Part shown: positions 1 through 7,785 of the stretch, piece after piece
Position numbering within the stretch: the stretch's first letter is position 1
Layout: the number at the start of each line of letters is the position of its first letter
NCBI GenBank assembly: GCA_044867645.1
Contig: JBIOVI010000060.1
Span: forward strand, 1 to 55,661
DNA: 55,661 bases
From: VRUE01 sp044867645
Lineage (GTDB): Bacteria > Actinomycetota > Thermoleophilia > Solirubrobacterales > 70-9
Direction: 5' to 3'
Notes under the pieces: generated by a model
Databases searched by the model: none
Seen by the model: only the letters and a program-made list of their open reading frames with translations
Told to the model about the DNA's origin: nothing
Translations under genes and position numbers: made by a program

Positions 1-117
1 CTCGTCGTCGATGTGGATCGGGTTGAAGTCGCCCGAGGCGCCCGCGTAGCGGTGCGGCAGGTACTTGTCCGGGGTGACCTTCAGCTCCGGGATCTGGTCG
101 CCTGCGTTCAAAGCCAT
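1..117 (-). CDS. MaoC-family (R)-hydratase, HadB-like, N-terminal part
   Basis: Only the first 39 codons are inside the window; the gene runs off the left edge. The ATG lies one base after the TGA of the preceding gene, so the two are translationally coupled. The segment YAGASGDFNPIHID (about residues 24-37) is the typical MaoC hot-dog hydratase motif, in which Asp and His of the D-x-N-P-x-H signature are catalytic. Together with the FAS1-like dehydratase upstream it resembles the two-subunit HadAB type (R)-3-hydroxyacyl dehydratase of actinobacteria. It would dehydrate 3-hydroxyacyl-ACP or hydrate enoyl-CoA; the substrate cannot be told from this fragment. Confidence 0.8.
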   Translation of the reverse strand, partial: MALNAGDQIPELKVTPDKYLPHRYAGASGDFNPIHIDDE

Positions 118-118
118 T

Positions 119-559
119 TCAAACCCCCCTGACGATCAGCGTCCAGGTGCCGCGGGCGACCTGGGCGCCGTCTTGGTTGACGGAGTTGGTCTCGAACGCG
201 TAGAAGCCCTTGCCGTCGCGCTCCTCGATCGAGAGGCACTTGGTGCTCGTCGTGATCTCGTCGCCGGAGCAGGCCGGCTCGTCCCAGGCGAACTCCTGGC
301 CGCCGTGGACCATCGCCGCGAAGTTCATCTCGACTTCGGGGTCGAGGATCGCCGGCCCGAGCGCCGGGCTGCTGTAGACGACCGCGAACATCGGCGGTGC
401 GACCACGTCGCGGAAACCCGCCGCGCGCGCCGCCTCGACGTCGTGGTGGACCGGGTTGTCGATCCCCAGAGCGTTCGCGTACTCCTTGATCTTCTCCCGC
501 CCCACCTGGTAGGTGGTGCCGGGCCATTCCTTGCCTACTGCGTCAGTCTTGAGAGCCAT
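119..559 (-). CDS. MaoC-like N-terminal (FAS1-like) dehydratase subunit, HadA-like
   Basis: A 146-residue single hot-dog-fold protein of the MaoC dehydratase N-terminal type. Residues about 30-60 carry DNPVHHD followed by a GFRDVVAPPMF segment, typical of the non-catalytic or accessory subunit of two-component hydratases. The catalytic partner follows one base downstream. In mycobacteria such pairs (HadA with HadB, or HadB with HadC) form the FAS-II beta-hydroxyacyl-ACP dehydratase; here the pair could equally act on enoyl-CoA. The ATG at 559 gives the family length. The pair lies 57 bases downstream of lepA on the same strand. Confidence 0.8.
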   Translation of the reverse strand: MALKTDAVGKEWPGTTYQVGREKIKEYANALGIDNPVHHDVEAARAAGFRDVVAPPMFAVVYSSPALGPAILDPEVEMNFAAMVHGGQEFAWDEPACSGDEITTSTKCLSIEERDGKGFYAFETNSVNQDGAQVARGTWTLIVRGV

Positions 560-616
560 GGCGGGGCACTCTAACTGGCCGTGCAGCCAGCGGCCCTGCC
601 GCGCAGCTGCGTTTTC

Positions 617-2410
617 CTACTCGTCGATCTCGAGCACGGCGAGGAAGGCCTCCTGTGGCACTTCCACCCGGCCCACCGCCTTCATCCGTTTCTTGCCCGC
701 TTTCTGCTTCTTCAGCAGCTTGTTCTTGCGGGTGACGTCGCCGCCATAGAGGTTCGCCGTGACGTCCTTGCGCAACGCCTTGACCGTCTCGCGGGCGAGA
801 ATGTTGGAGCCGATCGCGGCCTGAACGGGCACGTCGAAAAGCTGGCGCGGGATCGTCTTGCGCAGCCGCTCGACCAAGCGCTTGCCCTGCTCGTAGGAAA
901 AGTCGCGATGGACGATGATCGAGAGCGCATCGACCTTGTCGCCGGCGAGCAGGATGTCGACTTTGACCAAGTCGGAGGCGCGGTTGCCAATCGGCTCGTA
1001 GTCGAGCGAGGCGTAACCGCGGGTGGATGACTTGAGCAGGTCGAAGAAGTCGAGGACGATCTCGCCCAGCGGCATGTCGTAGCGGATCTGCACCCGCTGC
1101 GGGCTCAGATAGTGCATGTCGACGTGGGTGCCGCGGCGAGCCTGGCAGAGCTCCATCACGGCGCCGACCTGCTCGGACGGAGCGATGATCGTGGCGCGGA
1201 TGTAGGGCTCTTCGATTGCCTCGATCGTGCCGGCGTCGGGCAGCTCGGTCGGACTGCGGACCTCCCTTCGCTCGCCGTTGGTCAGGTGGACCTCGTAGCG
1301 CACGTTCGGGGTCGTCGACAGCAGGTCGAGCCCGTACTCGCGCTCCAACCGCTCGCGCACGATCTCCATGTGGAGCAGGCCGAGGAAACCGCAGCGGAAG
1401 CCGAATCCGAGCGCCTCGGAGGTCTCCGGCTCCCAGGACAGCGCGGCATCGTTGAGCGCCAGCTTCTCGAGCGCGTCGCGCAAGTCTTCAAAGCGATCGG
1501 TGTCGATCGGGAAGAGACCGCAAAAGACCATCGGCCTGACCTCGCGGTAGCCCTCGAGGGGCTCGGCGGCTGGTCGCTCGAGGGTCGTCAGCGTGTCGCC
1601 GACCCGCAGCTTGGCGACGTCCTTGATGCCGGTGATCAGGTAGCCGACGTCGCCCGCATCCATCCGTTGCACGCCGGTCATCGCCGGCCGGAAGAAGCCG
1701 ATGTCGTCGATGTCGGCTTCCGTGCCGTTCTGCATCGCCACGATCCGCTCGTGCTTGCGGAAGGAGCCGTCGACCATCCGCACGTAAGCAATCACGCCGC
1801 GGTACTGGTCGAACTCCGAATCGAAGATCAGCGCCCGGGTCGGGGCCTCCGGCTCGCCCTTCGGCGCCGGCACGCGAGCGACGATCGCCTCGAGCACCTC
1901 GAGCACGCCCTCCCCGGTCTTAGCCGAGATCCGCAGCGCTTCGGAGGGGTCGCCGCCGATCAGGTCGGCGATCTCCCCGGCCACCCGGTCGGGCTCGGCA
2001 CCGGGCAGGTCGACCTTGTTGATCACCGGGATCAGCTCCAGCCCGTTCTCGATCGCCAGGTAGGTGTTGGCGACGGTCTGCGCCTCGACGCCCTGCGCCG
2101 CGTCGACGACCAGCAGCGCGCCCTCGCAGGCGGCAAGACTGCGCGAGACCTCGTAGGAGAAGTCGACGTGGCCGGGGGTGTCGATCAGGTGCAGGTGGTA
2201 GGTCTGCCCGTCCGAGGCCCGGTACTCGACCCGCACCGCCTGGGCCTTGATCGTGATCCCGCGCTCCCGCTCGAGGTCCATCGAGTCGAGCATCTGTGCC
2301 TGCATTTTCTCCGGGTCGACGGCGCCGGTGAGCTCCAGGATGCGGTCGGCCAGGGTCGACTTGCCGTGGTCGATGTGGGCGATGATCGAAAAATTCCTGA
2401 TGTGATCCAT
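617..2410 (-). CDS. lepA: elongation factor 4 (LepA), ribosome back-translocating GTPase
   Basis: A 597-residue translational GTPase. The P loop AHIDHGKST is at residues 11-19, DTPGH at 77-81 and NKVD at 131-134. These are followed by EF-G-like domains II, III and V and the LepA-specific C-terminal domain ending in a conserved basic stretch before VLEIDE. LepA acts on 70S ribosomes in the cytoplasm during initiation or elongation under stress. I chose the ATG at 2410 because the family begins with MxxIRNFSIIAHIDHGKST; the reading frame stays open 47 codons further upstream, but that part is low-complexity and overlaps an inverted repeat. It follows the membrane protein gene at 2618-4753 on the same strand. 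Confidence 0.97.
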   Translation of the reverse strand: MDHIRNFSIIAHIDHGKSTLADRILELTGAVDPEKMQAQMLDSMDLERERGITIKAQAVRVEYRASDGQTYHLHLIDTPGHVDFSYEVSRSLAACEGALLVVDAAQGVEAQTVANTYLAIENGLELIPVINKVDLPGAEPDRVAGEIADLIGGDPSEALRISAKTGEGVLEVLEAIVARVPAPKGEPEAPTRALIFDSEFDQYRGVIAYVRMVDGSFRKHERIVAMQNGTEADIDDIGFFRPAMTGVQRMDAGDVGYLITGIKDVAKLRVGDTLTTLERPAAEPLEGYREVRPMVFCGLFPIDTDRFEDLRDALEKLALNDAALSWEPETSEALGFGFRCGFLGLLHMEIVRERLEREYGLDLLSTTPNVRYEVHLTNGERREVRSPTELPDAGTIEAIEEPYIRATIIAPSEQVGAVMELCQARRGTHVDMHYLSPQRVQIRYDMPLGEIVLDFFDLLKSSTRGYASLDYEPIGNRASDLVKVDILLAGDKVDALSIIVHRDFSYEQGKRLVERLRKTIPRQLFDVPVQAAIGSNILARETVKALRKDVTANLYGGDVTRKNKLLKKQKAGKKRMKAVGRVEVPQEAFLAVLEIDE

Positions 2411-2442
2411 CGGCGGGCCAGTATGGCTGACCAGGCACGTGG

Positions 2443-2537
2443 CCGGCGGGTCCTGTCGCGGCGGCCTCCCCCATGTGCTCGGATGCGCTTCGCGCGCCCT
2501 CCGCCATGGGGGACCCCGCCACCGCGCCACCCGCCGG
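2443..2537. repeat. palindromic element, copy A (upstream of lepA)
   Basis: Imperfect inverted repeat. Outer arms CCGGCGGGT (2443-2451) and ACCCGCCGG (2529-2537) pair perfectly. Inner arms include CCCCCATG (2468-2475) and CATGGGGG (2505-2512), and a small central hairpin follows. The left end GGCGGGTCCTGTCG (2445-2458) and right end CGCCACCCGCC (2525-2535) are identical to the ends of the element inside maf at 42449-42527, with the same unpaired CCTGTC opposite GCC just inside the outer arms. This is direct evidence of a dispersed element rather than a chance hairpin. Confidence 0.8.
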
Positions 2538-2598
2538 AGAGGCGCGGTCAACGGGACACCGCTGGATCGCAGCCGCTTTCCTCAGCTTGAAAGCTAGA

Positions 2599-2616
2599 GA
2601 CCAGGGCCGCCTGGTC
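2599..2616 (-). terminator. stem-loop at the 3' end of the GT-C-like gene
   Basis: GACCAGG (2599-2605) and CCTGGTC (2610-2616) form a 7-bp perfect stem with a 4-base loop, ending one base from the stop codon of the membrane protein gene. No T tract follows on the minus strand, so it may attenuate or stabilise the transcript rather than act as a classical intrinsic terminator. Confidence 0.35.
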
Positions 2617-2617
2617 C

Positions 2618-4753
2618 CTATGCGCCTCCGAGCTGACGACACGCTGATGGATCCAGGGAACCCTTCAGCTTGAAGACAACCGTCGGCGGCGTGCGCAAGA
2701 TCGGTATCGCTTCCGGGCCTTCGGTCCAGCGAGTCGCTGGTGGGTACGGGGGCTTGTTGGGTTCTACGCGGTCGCGGGTCGTGACCGCGTAGTCGTAGGT
2801 GCCGGCGTTTAGGAGGCGGCGCCATTGGGCGCAGGCGGTCGGGGCGACGAAGCCGCCGTGGGGACGCTCTTCGCCTACGTACTGGACGTGGTTGGAGAGG
2901 TCGGTGCCGAAGAGGGGGTACTGGCGGGTGCTGGTCGTTGCTATGCGGGAATCGGAGATGGAGTCCGCCCATTTGAAGGCGGCGTTGAGGCCCGGCGCGG
3001 CAAAGGTTGGGTTCGCGTAGCGATTCTCGAAGTAGTGGCGCTGGACGGGATAGCCGATCGCGATCGCGGCGAGGACGAGCAAGACCACGGTGGCAATGAC
3101 GGCATGGGGTATCCCCCGCTCGGACAAGTGCCGGTCTAATGAGACCGGCACTTTGAGTATCCGCCCGCTCGGGGGATATCCCATGCCGGCTTCACGTAGC
3201 CGGGGCATCGGGACTGCTGGTAGCAAGGCCATGCCGAGGACGAGAGCTGGGGCGAGGTAGCGCAAGCCCGACTCGAAGCCACGCGCAATTCCCTCGGGGC
3301 CGGAGGCGGAGGTGGGAGCGATCAGCCAGGCGAGCGCCGCGGCGAGCCCAGTCAGGCCACAGATCGCAAGCGTCCGATCGGCGCCGGGCCGAGGGACGAG
3401 GCAGAGCAGCAGGCCGCCGAGCGCGGCCACCAGGAGCAGTGGCCAGAGGAAGGTCAGCGCGTCGTGCAATCCCGGTAGGAACCAGTCCGACCACACGGCG
3501 CCGTCGGTGAGGTAGCCGAGCACGCTGTGACCTTCCCGCCCGCCGAGCGCCTGGTCGGGAGCGGGCAGCGATATCGGCCCCAGCTGGTCGAACCAGGGCA
3601 GTGGGTTGCCGGTATGGACGAGGTTGCGCAGGTACCAGTAGCCGCCCCCCACGAGAGCCGCGAGCGTCCCCACAGCGAGCGAGCGCAACCGCGCCCCCGC
3701 TGACGCGACGAACGCGAGCCCGAGGACGAGAACTGCAGCAGGTAGGAGGAAGTTGAGCTTGGTACCTACAGCTAATCCAGCTGCGAGCCCGATTACCGCC
3801 ACCGCGTTCGCACTTATGGTCGGTATGCGGTCATAAGTGCGAACGGACGGGTCTGCGGCCCCAGTCGAGTCCCCCCACCGAGCGTTGAGCGCGATCGCCA
3901 CGGCGGCGAGCAGGAAGAAGATCCCGACGATGTCGTTGCGCGCCTCCCCAGCCTGGTCCGAGAGCACCGGCAAGCTCAACGCAATCGCACCGAGCGCCAG
4001 CGACCACGGCGCGACCCGGTATGGCCTGCCGATACACCAACACGCCACCAGACACCCAACGAACCAACCGAGGTTCAGTAGCGGCGACAGCAGGTCGCGC
4101 CCAAACGCCAGCATGCCGATGGCATGGAAGATTTCGGCATTGGCTGGGTAGAACCAGGCCAGGAACTGCGGCGCGATGAAGTGCAGATCCCACGTGTTCC
4201 CGCTTTGGAAGAACCCCGCCGCGAACGGACCGTGGTACCAGGTGGAATCGAATCCGGTCATCCCAGTTCCCAGCTTCGATTGGACATCGATTCCGAACTT
4301 GACGACTGCCGCCGTGGCGATGACGAGAGCGATCATTGTGGCGATGGGATTTGAGGCAAGCGGTGGTGGAGGGTGCCGGGGGGGTCCCTCCCGCTTGCTG
4401 GGTTTTTCGCCTGGTGAGTTTGCGGTTGTCCGTGACCGCCAGCGGGGCGAAAAACAGGAGGCCGCTGCGCGGGACGGACCCCCCCACCCCCCTCCTAGCC
4501 CAATCCAAACTCCCGATCCGATCAAAACGATTGCCACCAGGTACGGCACTGCGTCGAATAGACCGAGACTCCCGAGAAGCTGGGCAACCCAGATCAGAAG
4601 AGCCAGTGAGACCACGCTCGTTGCGAGGTGAGCTGGGGCACCCGAAAAACCTGGAAGCAAGCGAGCGCGCAGCACCGATCCGCCCAGCGTGGCGAAGCCG
4701 GCGAGCAGGGCTATCTCGGCGACACCCAGCAGATAGCGAGGCAGGTCGAGCAT
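2618..4753 (-). CDS. polytopic membrane protein, probable GT-C type glycosyltransferase
   Basis: A 711-residue protein with roughly a dozen hydrophobic segments. After the first helices comes FDSTWYHGPFAAGF (about residues 170-183), resembling the acidic/aromatic first-loop motif of GT39/GT83-like lipid-linked-sugar transferases, so a role in transferring sugars outside the membrane is plausible but unproven. The start ATG directly follows the murJ stop with no gap, indicating coupling to the lipid II flippase. Three palindromic insertions lie in frame inside it, encoding about residues 89-125, 303-316 and 522-550. These stretches are charged or Pro/Arg-rich loops between helices and look unlike the rest of the protein. 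The frame is intact. It could also be a membrane protein of unknown function. Confidence 0.6.
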   Translation of the reverse strand: MLDLPRYLLGVAEIALLAGFATLGGSVLRARLLPGFSGAPAHLATSVVSLALLIWVAQLLGSLGLFDAVPYLVAIVLIGSGVWIGLGGGWGGPSRAAASCFSPRWRSRTTANSPGEKPSKREGPPRHPPPPLASNPIATMIALVIATAAVVKFGIDVQSKLGTGMTGFDSTWYHGPFAAGFFQSGNTWDLHFIAPQFLAWFYPANAEIFHAIGMLAFGRDLLSPLLNLGWFVGCLVACWCIGRPYRVAPWSLALGAIALSLPVLSDQAGEARNDIVGIFFLLAAVAIALNARWGDSTGAADPSVRTYDRIPTISANAVAVIGLAAGLAVGTKLNFLLPAAVLVLGLAFVASAGARLRSLAVGTLAALVGGGYWYLRNLVHTGNPLPWFDQLGPISLPAPDQALGGREGHSVLGYLTDGAVWSDWFLPGLHDALTFLWPLLLVAALGGLLLCLVPRPGADRTLAICGLTGLAAALAWLIAPTSASGPEGIARGFESGLRYLAPALVLGMALLPAVPMPRLREAGMGYPPSGRILKVPVSLDRHLSERGIPHAVIATVVLLVLAAIAIGYPVQRHYFENRYANPTFAAPGLNAAFKWADSISDSRIATTSTRQYPLFGTDLSNHVQYVGEERPHGGFVAPTACAQWRRLLNAGTYDYAVTTRDRVEPNKPPYPPATRWTEGPEAIPILRTPPTVVFKLKGSLDPSACRQLGGA
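3101..3187. repeat. in-frame palindromic insertion in the GT-C-like gene (third in protein order)
   Basis: Nested inverted repeat. The outer arm GGCATGGGGTATCCCCCG (3101-3118) pairs with 3170-3187 with one mismatch. The inner arm AAGTGCCGGTCT pairs perfectly with AGACCGGCACTT around a 4-base loop AATG. It encodes about residues 522-550, a charged loop immediately before a strongly hydrophobic helix. Confidence 0.75.
3805..3845. repeat. in-frame palindromic insertion in the GT-C-like gene (second in protein order)
   Basis: Perfect 14-bp arms CGTTCGCACTTATG (3805-3818) and CATAAGTGCGAACG (3832-3845) around a 13-base loop. It encodes about residues 303-316. The arms are noticeably less GC-rich than the surrounding gene. 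Confidence 0.75.
4378..4485. repeat. in-frame palindromic insertion in the GT-C-like gene (first in protein order)
   Basis: Outer 17-base arms at 4378-4394 (GGGGGGGTCCCTCCCGC) and 4469-4485 pair with one mismatch. A second pair, GGTTTTTCGCC with GCGAAAAAC, lies inside, and a small GCGGT/ACCGC hairpin sits at the centre. It encodes about residues 89-125, a Ser/Arg/Pro-rich hydrophilic loop that separates two membrane helices. Confidence 0.75.
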
Positions 4754-6430
4754 CTAACGGCGGCGCAGCAGACGCGAGATCTGCTCCAGCTCGGCGACTC
4801 GCAGCAGCTTGGCGGCGGCCACGTAGACGACGCCTCCGAGCGCCAGCGCAGTGCCGAGCGAGACGATCTGACCGAGAAGGCCGCGTCCCAGGGCGCCGTC
4901 CAGCAGGTCCCAGACGCCGAAGCTGACGGCGGCGAGCGCGGCGGAGGCCAGCGAGATACGAATGCCGGCGTCGAGGAGGCTGCCCAGCTCCAACCCACCG
5001 AGGAGGCGGCGCAGGATCGCACACTGGGCAACCACGGTCGCCGTCGTGGCGATCGCCGTGGAGGCGACGATGCCCCCGACTCCGAGGTGGTAGAGAGCGA
5101 GCGCCCCGAGCGCCGTGACGACCAGGTTGCCGGCGGCAATCCCGGTCGGCACCCAGGGTCGCTGGAGGCTGAAGAAGGTACGGGTGAGGAGCAGGAAGAG
5201 ACCGTTGGTCGGCAGCGAGAAGGCGAACCAGAAGAGCGCCGTGGCGACCAGGGTCGTCTGCTCTGGGGTGAACTCACCACGCTGGTAGACGAGGCGGATC
5301 ATCGGCTCGGAGAGGACGAGAACGGCGGCGGCGGCCGGCAAGAGGACGAAGAGGATCTGCCGCATCCCGTTGGCCATCGTCGCCCGCAGGTTGTCGTGCT
5401 CGCCGCGCGCGGCGAAGCGGGCAAGGGTCGGGAAGAGGACGGTGGCGATCGCAACCGAGAAGACGCCCTGGGGCAACTGGTAGATCCGAAACGCCTTGTC
5501 GATCGCCGCCGGCGCCTGGTCGCTAACGAGGCTGCCGAAGAGGCTGTTGATCAGGAGGTTGAAGTTGATCAACCCGAGGCTGATCGTCACCGGCAGCATC
5601 AGCAGCAGGACGCGGCGAACGTCGCGGTTGCGCCAATCGAAGCTCCAGCCGAACTTGAACGGCGTGTTGCGCAGGTCGAAGGTGGGGATGAGGAGCTGGA
5701 CCAGGGTGCCGACGAGGATGCCGATCGCGTAGGCGTAGATCCGGTCCTGACCGTGAAAGAGGGGGATCAGGAAGACCAGCACCGCGATGATCGTCAGGTT
5801 CCAGAACAGAGGCGAGATCGCGAAGGCACCGAAGCGGTCGTAGCTGTTGAGGATCCCGACCACGACGCCGCTCATGCCGAGCAAGATCAGGATCGGAAAG
5901 AGGATCTGGGAGAGGGTGACCGTGAGGTCGAGGATCTCCCCCTCGAAGCCGGGAGCGAAGAGCGGGATCACCACGGGCGCGAGCAGCACGAAGAGCGCCG
6001 TGATCGCCCCCAGCACGAGGGTGACCAGCAGCAGCAAGGTCGACGCCAGCCGGAACGCCTCGCGGTAGTTCTTCTTCTCCAGCTGCTCGGTGAAGATCGG
6101 GACGAAGGCGGGCTGCAGCGCCGCGTCGGCGAAGAGGGCACGGACCAGGTTGGGGACCTGGAAGGCGATCGTGAAGGCCGACATCGGTCCGCTCACGCCG
6201 TAGTAGCCGGCGGCGACGATCTCGCGGCCGAGACCGGCGATCCGCGAGGCCGCGGTTGCGACCGAGAAGAAGGCGGTCGAGCGGGCGATTCGGCCGGCCT
6301 GCTGCCCGGGGGCCGGCTCGCCGGTCGTGTCCTCGCCGGGATCGAACGCCTCCGCGGTTCTCAGCGCGGCGTCGGAGGCGACCGCCTCCTCCTCCCGATC
6401 GTCTCCCTCAGGTGCTTTGGGTATCTCCAA
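4754..6430 (-). CDS. murJ: lipid II flippase MurJ
   Basis: A 558-residue MOP-superfamily exporter with about 14 membrane helices. The hydrophilic N terminus of about 45 residues is followed by the family pattern RSTAFFSVATAASRIAGLGR (about residues 50-69), which contains the conserved SRIxGxxR start of the MurJ core, and by PNLVRALFADAALQPAFVP (about 93-111). MurJ moves lipid-linked peptidoglycan precursor across the inner membrane. The start used here is a TTG at 6430; no ATG fits better. It is divergent from rpsT, with 70 bases between them, and its stop abuts the start of the next membrane protein gene. Confidence 0.93.
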   Translation of the reverse strand: MEIPKAPEGDDREEEAVASDAALRTAEAFDPGEDTTGEPAPGQQAGRIARSTAFFSVATAASRIAGLGREIVAAGYYGVSGPMSAFTIAFQVPNLVRALFADAALQPAFVPIFTEQLEKKNYREAFRLASTLLLLVTLVLGAITALFVLLAPVVIPLFAPGFEGEILDLTVTLSQILFPILILLGMSGVVVGILNSYDRFGAFAISPLFWNLTIIAVLVFLIPLFHGQDRIYAYAIGILVGTLVQLLIPTFDLRNTPFKFGWSFDWRNRDVRRVLLLMLPVTISLGLINFNLLINSLFGSLVSDQAPAAIDKAFRIYQLPQGVFSVAIATVLFPTLARFAARGEHDNLRATMANGMRQILFVLLPAAAAVLVLSEPMIRLVYQRGEFTPEQTTLVATALFWFAFSLPTNGLFLLLTRTFFSLQRPWVPTGIAAGNLVVTALGALALYHLGVGGIVASTAIATTATVVAQCAILRRLLGGLELGSLLDAGIRISLASAALAAVSFGVWDLLDGALGRGLLGQIVSLGTALALGGVVYVAAAKLLRVAELEQISRLLRRR

Positions 6431-6500
6431 GCTGGGTCTCAGTCGCTATAGTCGGCGGCCGCCCGGAGCCGGCTCGACGCCCGCACCAGGCACACGACTC

Positions 6501-6767
6501 ATGGCGAACATAGCCTCACAGAAGAAGCGGATCCTACGCAGCGAGCGCGAGCGGATCGAGAACCGGCTCCTGACGAGCACGGTCAAGACCTATTTCAAGC
6601 GCCTGGAAAGCGCCGTCGAGGGCGGTGACTCTACGGCCGTCGAGTCCGAGCACCGCGCCCTGGTTTCGCGGATCGACAAGGCCGCGCAGAAGGGCGCCCT
6701 TCACAAGAACACCGCGGCCCGCAAGAAGGCCAAAGCGGCCCGCATCGTCGCCGGCGTCGCCAAGTAG
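6501..6767 (+). CDS. rpsT: 30S ribosomal protein bS20
   Basis: An 88-residue Lys/Arg/Ala-rich helical protein. It begins MANIASQKKRILRSERE and contains the NTAARKKAKAAR C-terminal pattern of bS20, which binds 16S rRNA early in small-subunit assembly. The ATG at 6501 gives the standard family length; the open frame upstream is antisense to murJ. It is one of the few plus-strand genes here, divergent from murJ and convergent with holA, whose stop codon is directly adjacent to the rpsT stop. A TATAGT hexamer at 6447-6452 could be its -10 box, but no convincing -35 is seen. Confidence 0.97.
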   Translation: MANIASQKKRILRSERERIENRLLTSTVKTYFKRLESAVEGGDSTAVESEHRALVSRIDKAAQKGALHKNTAARKKAKAARIVAGVAK

Positions 6768-7748
6768 TCAGGCTGCGGCGCCCGCCGCCGCCCGCAGCGC
6801 CAGCGTAAGGGCCAACTCGTCGCCATAGTCGGCGCCACCGCGACACCAGACCTCGAGGTCGGCCAGCGCGACGATCGCTTTTCGCAACTCAGCGGCTTCG
6901 ACCTGCTGCACCCTGCGCACCAGCTGCTTCGCCGCGTAGGGATGCATCCCCAGGCCCGACTCGACCTGCTTCTGCGGCACTCCCTCCTCCAGCATCGCCG
7001 CCGCCGCGCAGGCTTTGCGCAGCCGCGACGCCAGGCCATAGATCAGCCCGGTGACGTTCTCTCCCTGCGAGATCAGCCGCTCGGCGATCCCCAGCGCGCT
7101 CGCGGCATCCCTTTCGAGCAAGGCATCGGAAAGTGCCCAGACCGCGGCCTCGGAAGTGTCGGCGACCATCGCGTCGAGATCGGCCGCGCCGACCTCCCCC
7201 CCGTCCCCAGCCCAGAGCGCGAGACGCTCCAGCTCGTGATGAAGCCGTTTGGGATTCGCGCCCATCCTGTCGACCAGCATGCGAGCGGCAGCCGGGTCGA
7301 GGCGAAAGCCGATCCGCTTCGCGTCGCCGACCAGCGCCCGTGGCATGTCTTTCGCCTTCGGCGCCTCGAACTCGTGGATCTCCCCCTGCGCGGCCTTCAC
7401 CGCGCGGACCAGCTTCGCCGGTGCTTTGGCGCGGGCTATCAACACCAGCGACAGGTCGGGGGGTAGCTCACCGAGCGCCGCGACCACCGCTTCCAGCTGC
7501 CGGTCGCGCCACTGCTCCACCCCGTCCGCCAGCAGGTAGCGGCGCGACTCGGTCAGCGACATCGCCGGGATCGCCCCGAGCAACGCCTCGTGATCGGGGG
7601 CGCCGCGGCCCTCGCTCGGCTCGAAGATCCGCAGCGAAGCGGTGCCCCCGTCGCGCTCAGCCCGGGCGCGCAACCGCGATCGGGTCGCGTCGATCTTCGC
7701 CCCGTCGGTGCCGGCGATCAGGTAGAGCGAGCGCATCTCCTCGGCCAT
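6768..7748 (-). CDS. holA: DNA polymerase III subunit delta
   Basis: A 326-residue clamp-loader delta subunit. The N-terminal YLIAGTDGAKIDATRSRLR segment (about residues 9-27) replaces the Walker A region as in other HolA proteins. The middle has DPAAARMLVDRMGANPKRLHHELERL (lid domain), and the C terminus is the helical oligomerisation domain with HPYAAKQLVRR. HolA opens the beta sliding clamp in the replisome. The gene sits downstream of comEA-comEC, the usual comE-holA-rpsT neighbourhood, and its stop abuts that of rpsT on the opposite strand. Confidence 0.93.
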   Translation of the reverse strand: MAEEMRSLYLIAGTDGAKIDATRSRLRARAERDGGTASLRIFEPSEGRGAPDHEALLGAIPAMSLTESRRYLLADGVEQWRDRQLEAVVAALGELPPDLSLVLIARAKAPAKLVRAVKAAQGEIHEFEAPKAKDMPRALVGDAKRIGFRLDPAAARMLVDRMGANPKRLHHELERLALWAGDGGEVGAADLDAMVADTSEAAVWALSDALLERDAASALGIAERLISQGENVTGLIYGLASRLRKACAAAAMLEEGVPQKQVESGLGMHPYAAKQLVRRVQQVEAAELRKAIVALADLEVWCRGGADYGDELALTLALRAAAGAAA

Positions 7749-7785
7749 GAGCCGAGTCTAGATCCCCTTCCGGCCAGGGTCCGCG

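Noticed and set aside
4628..6451. 607-codon plus-strand Glu/Asp/Arg/Gln-rich open frame opposite murJ
   Set aside because: Mirror of hydrophobic murJ codons, which read as acidic and polar codons in reverse.
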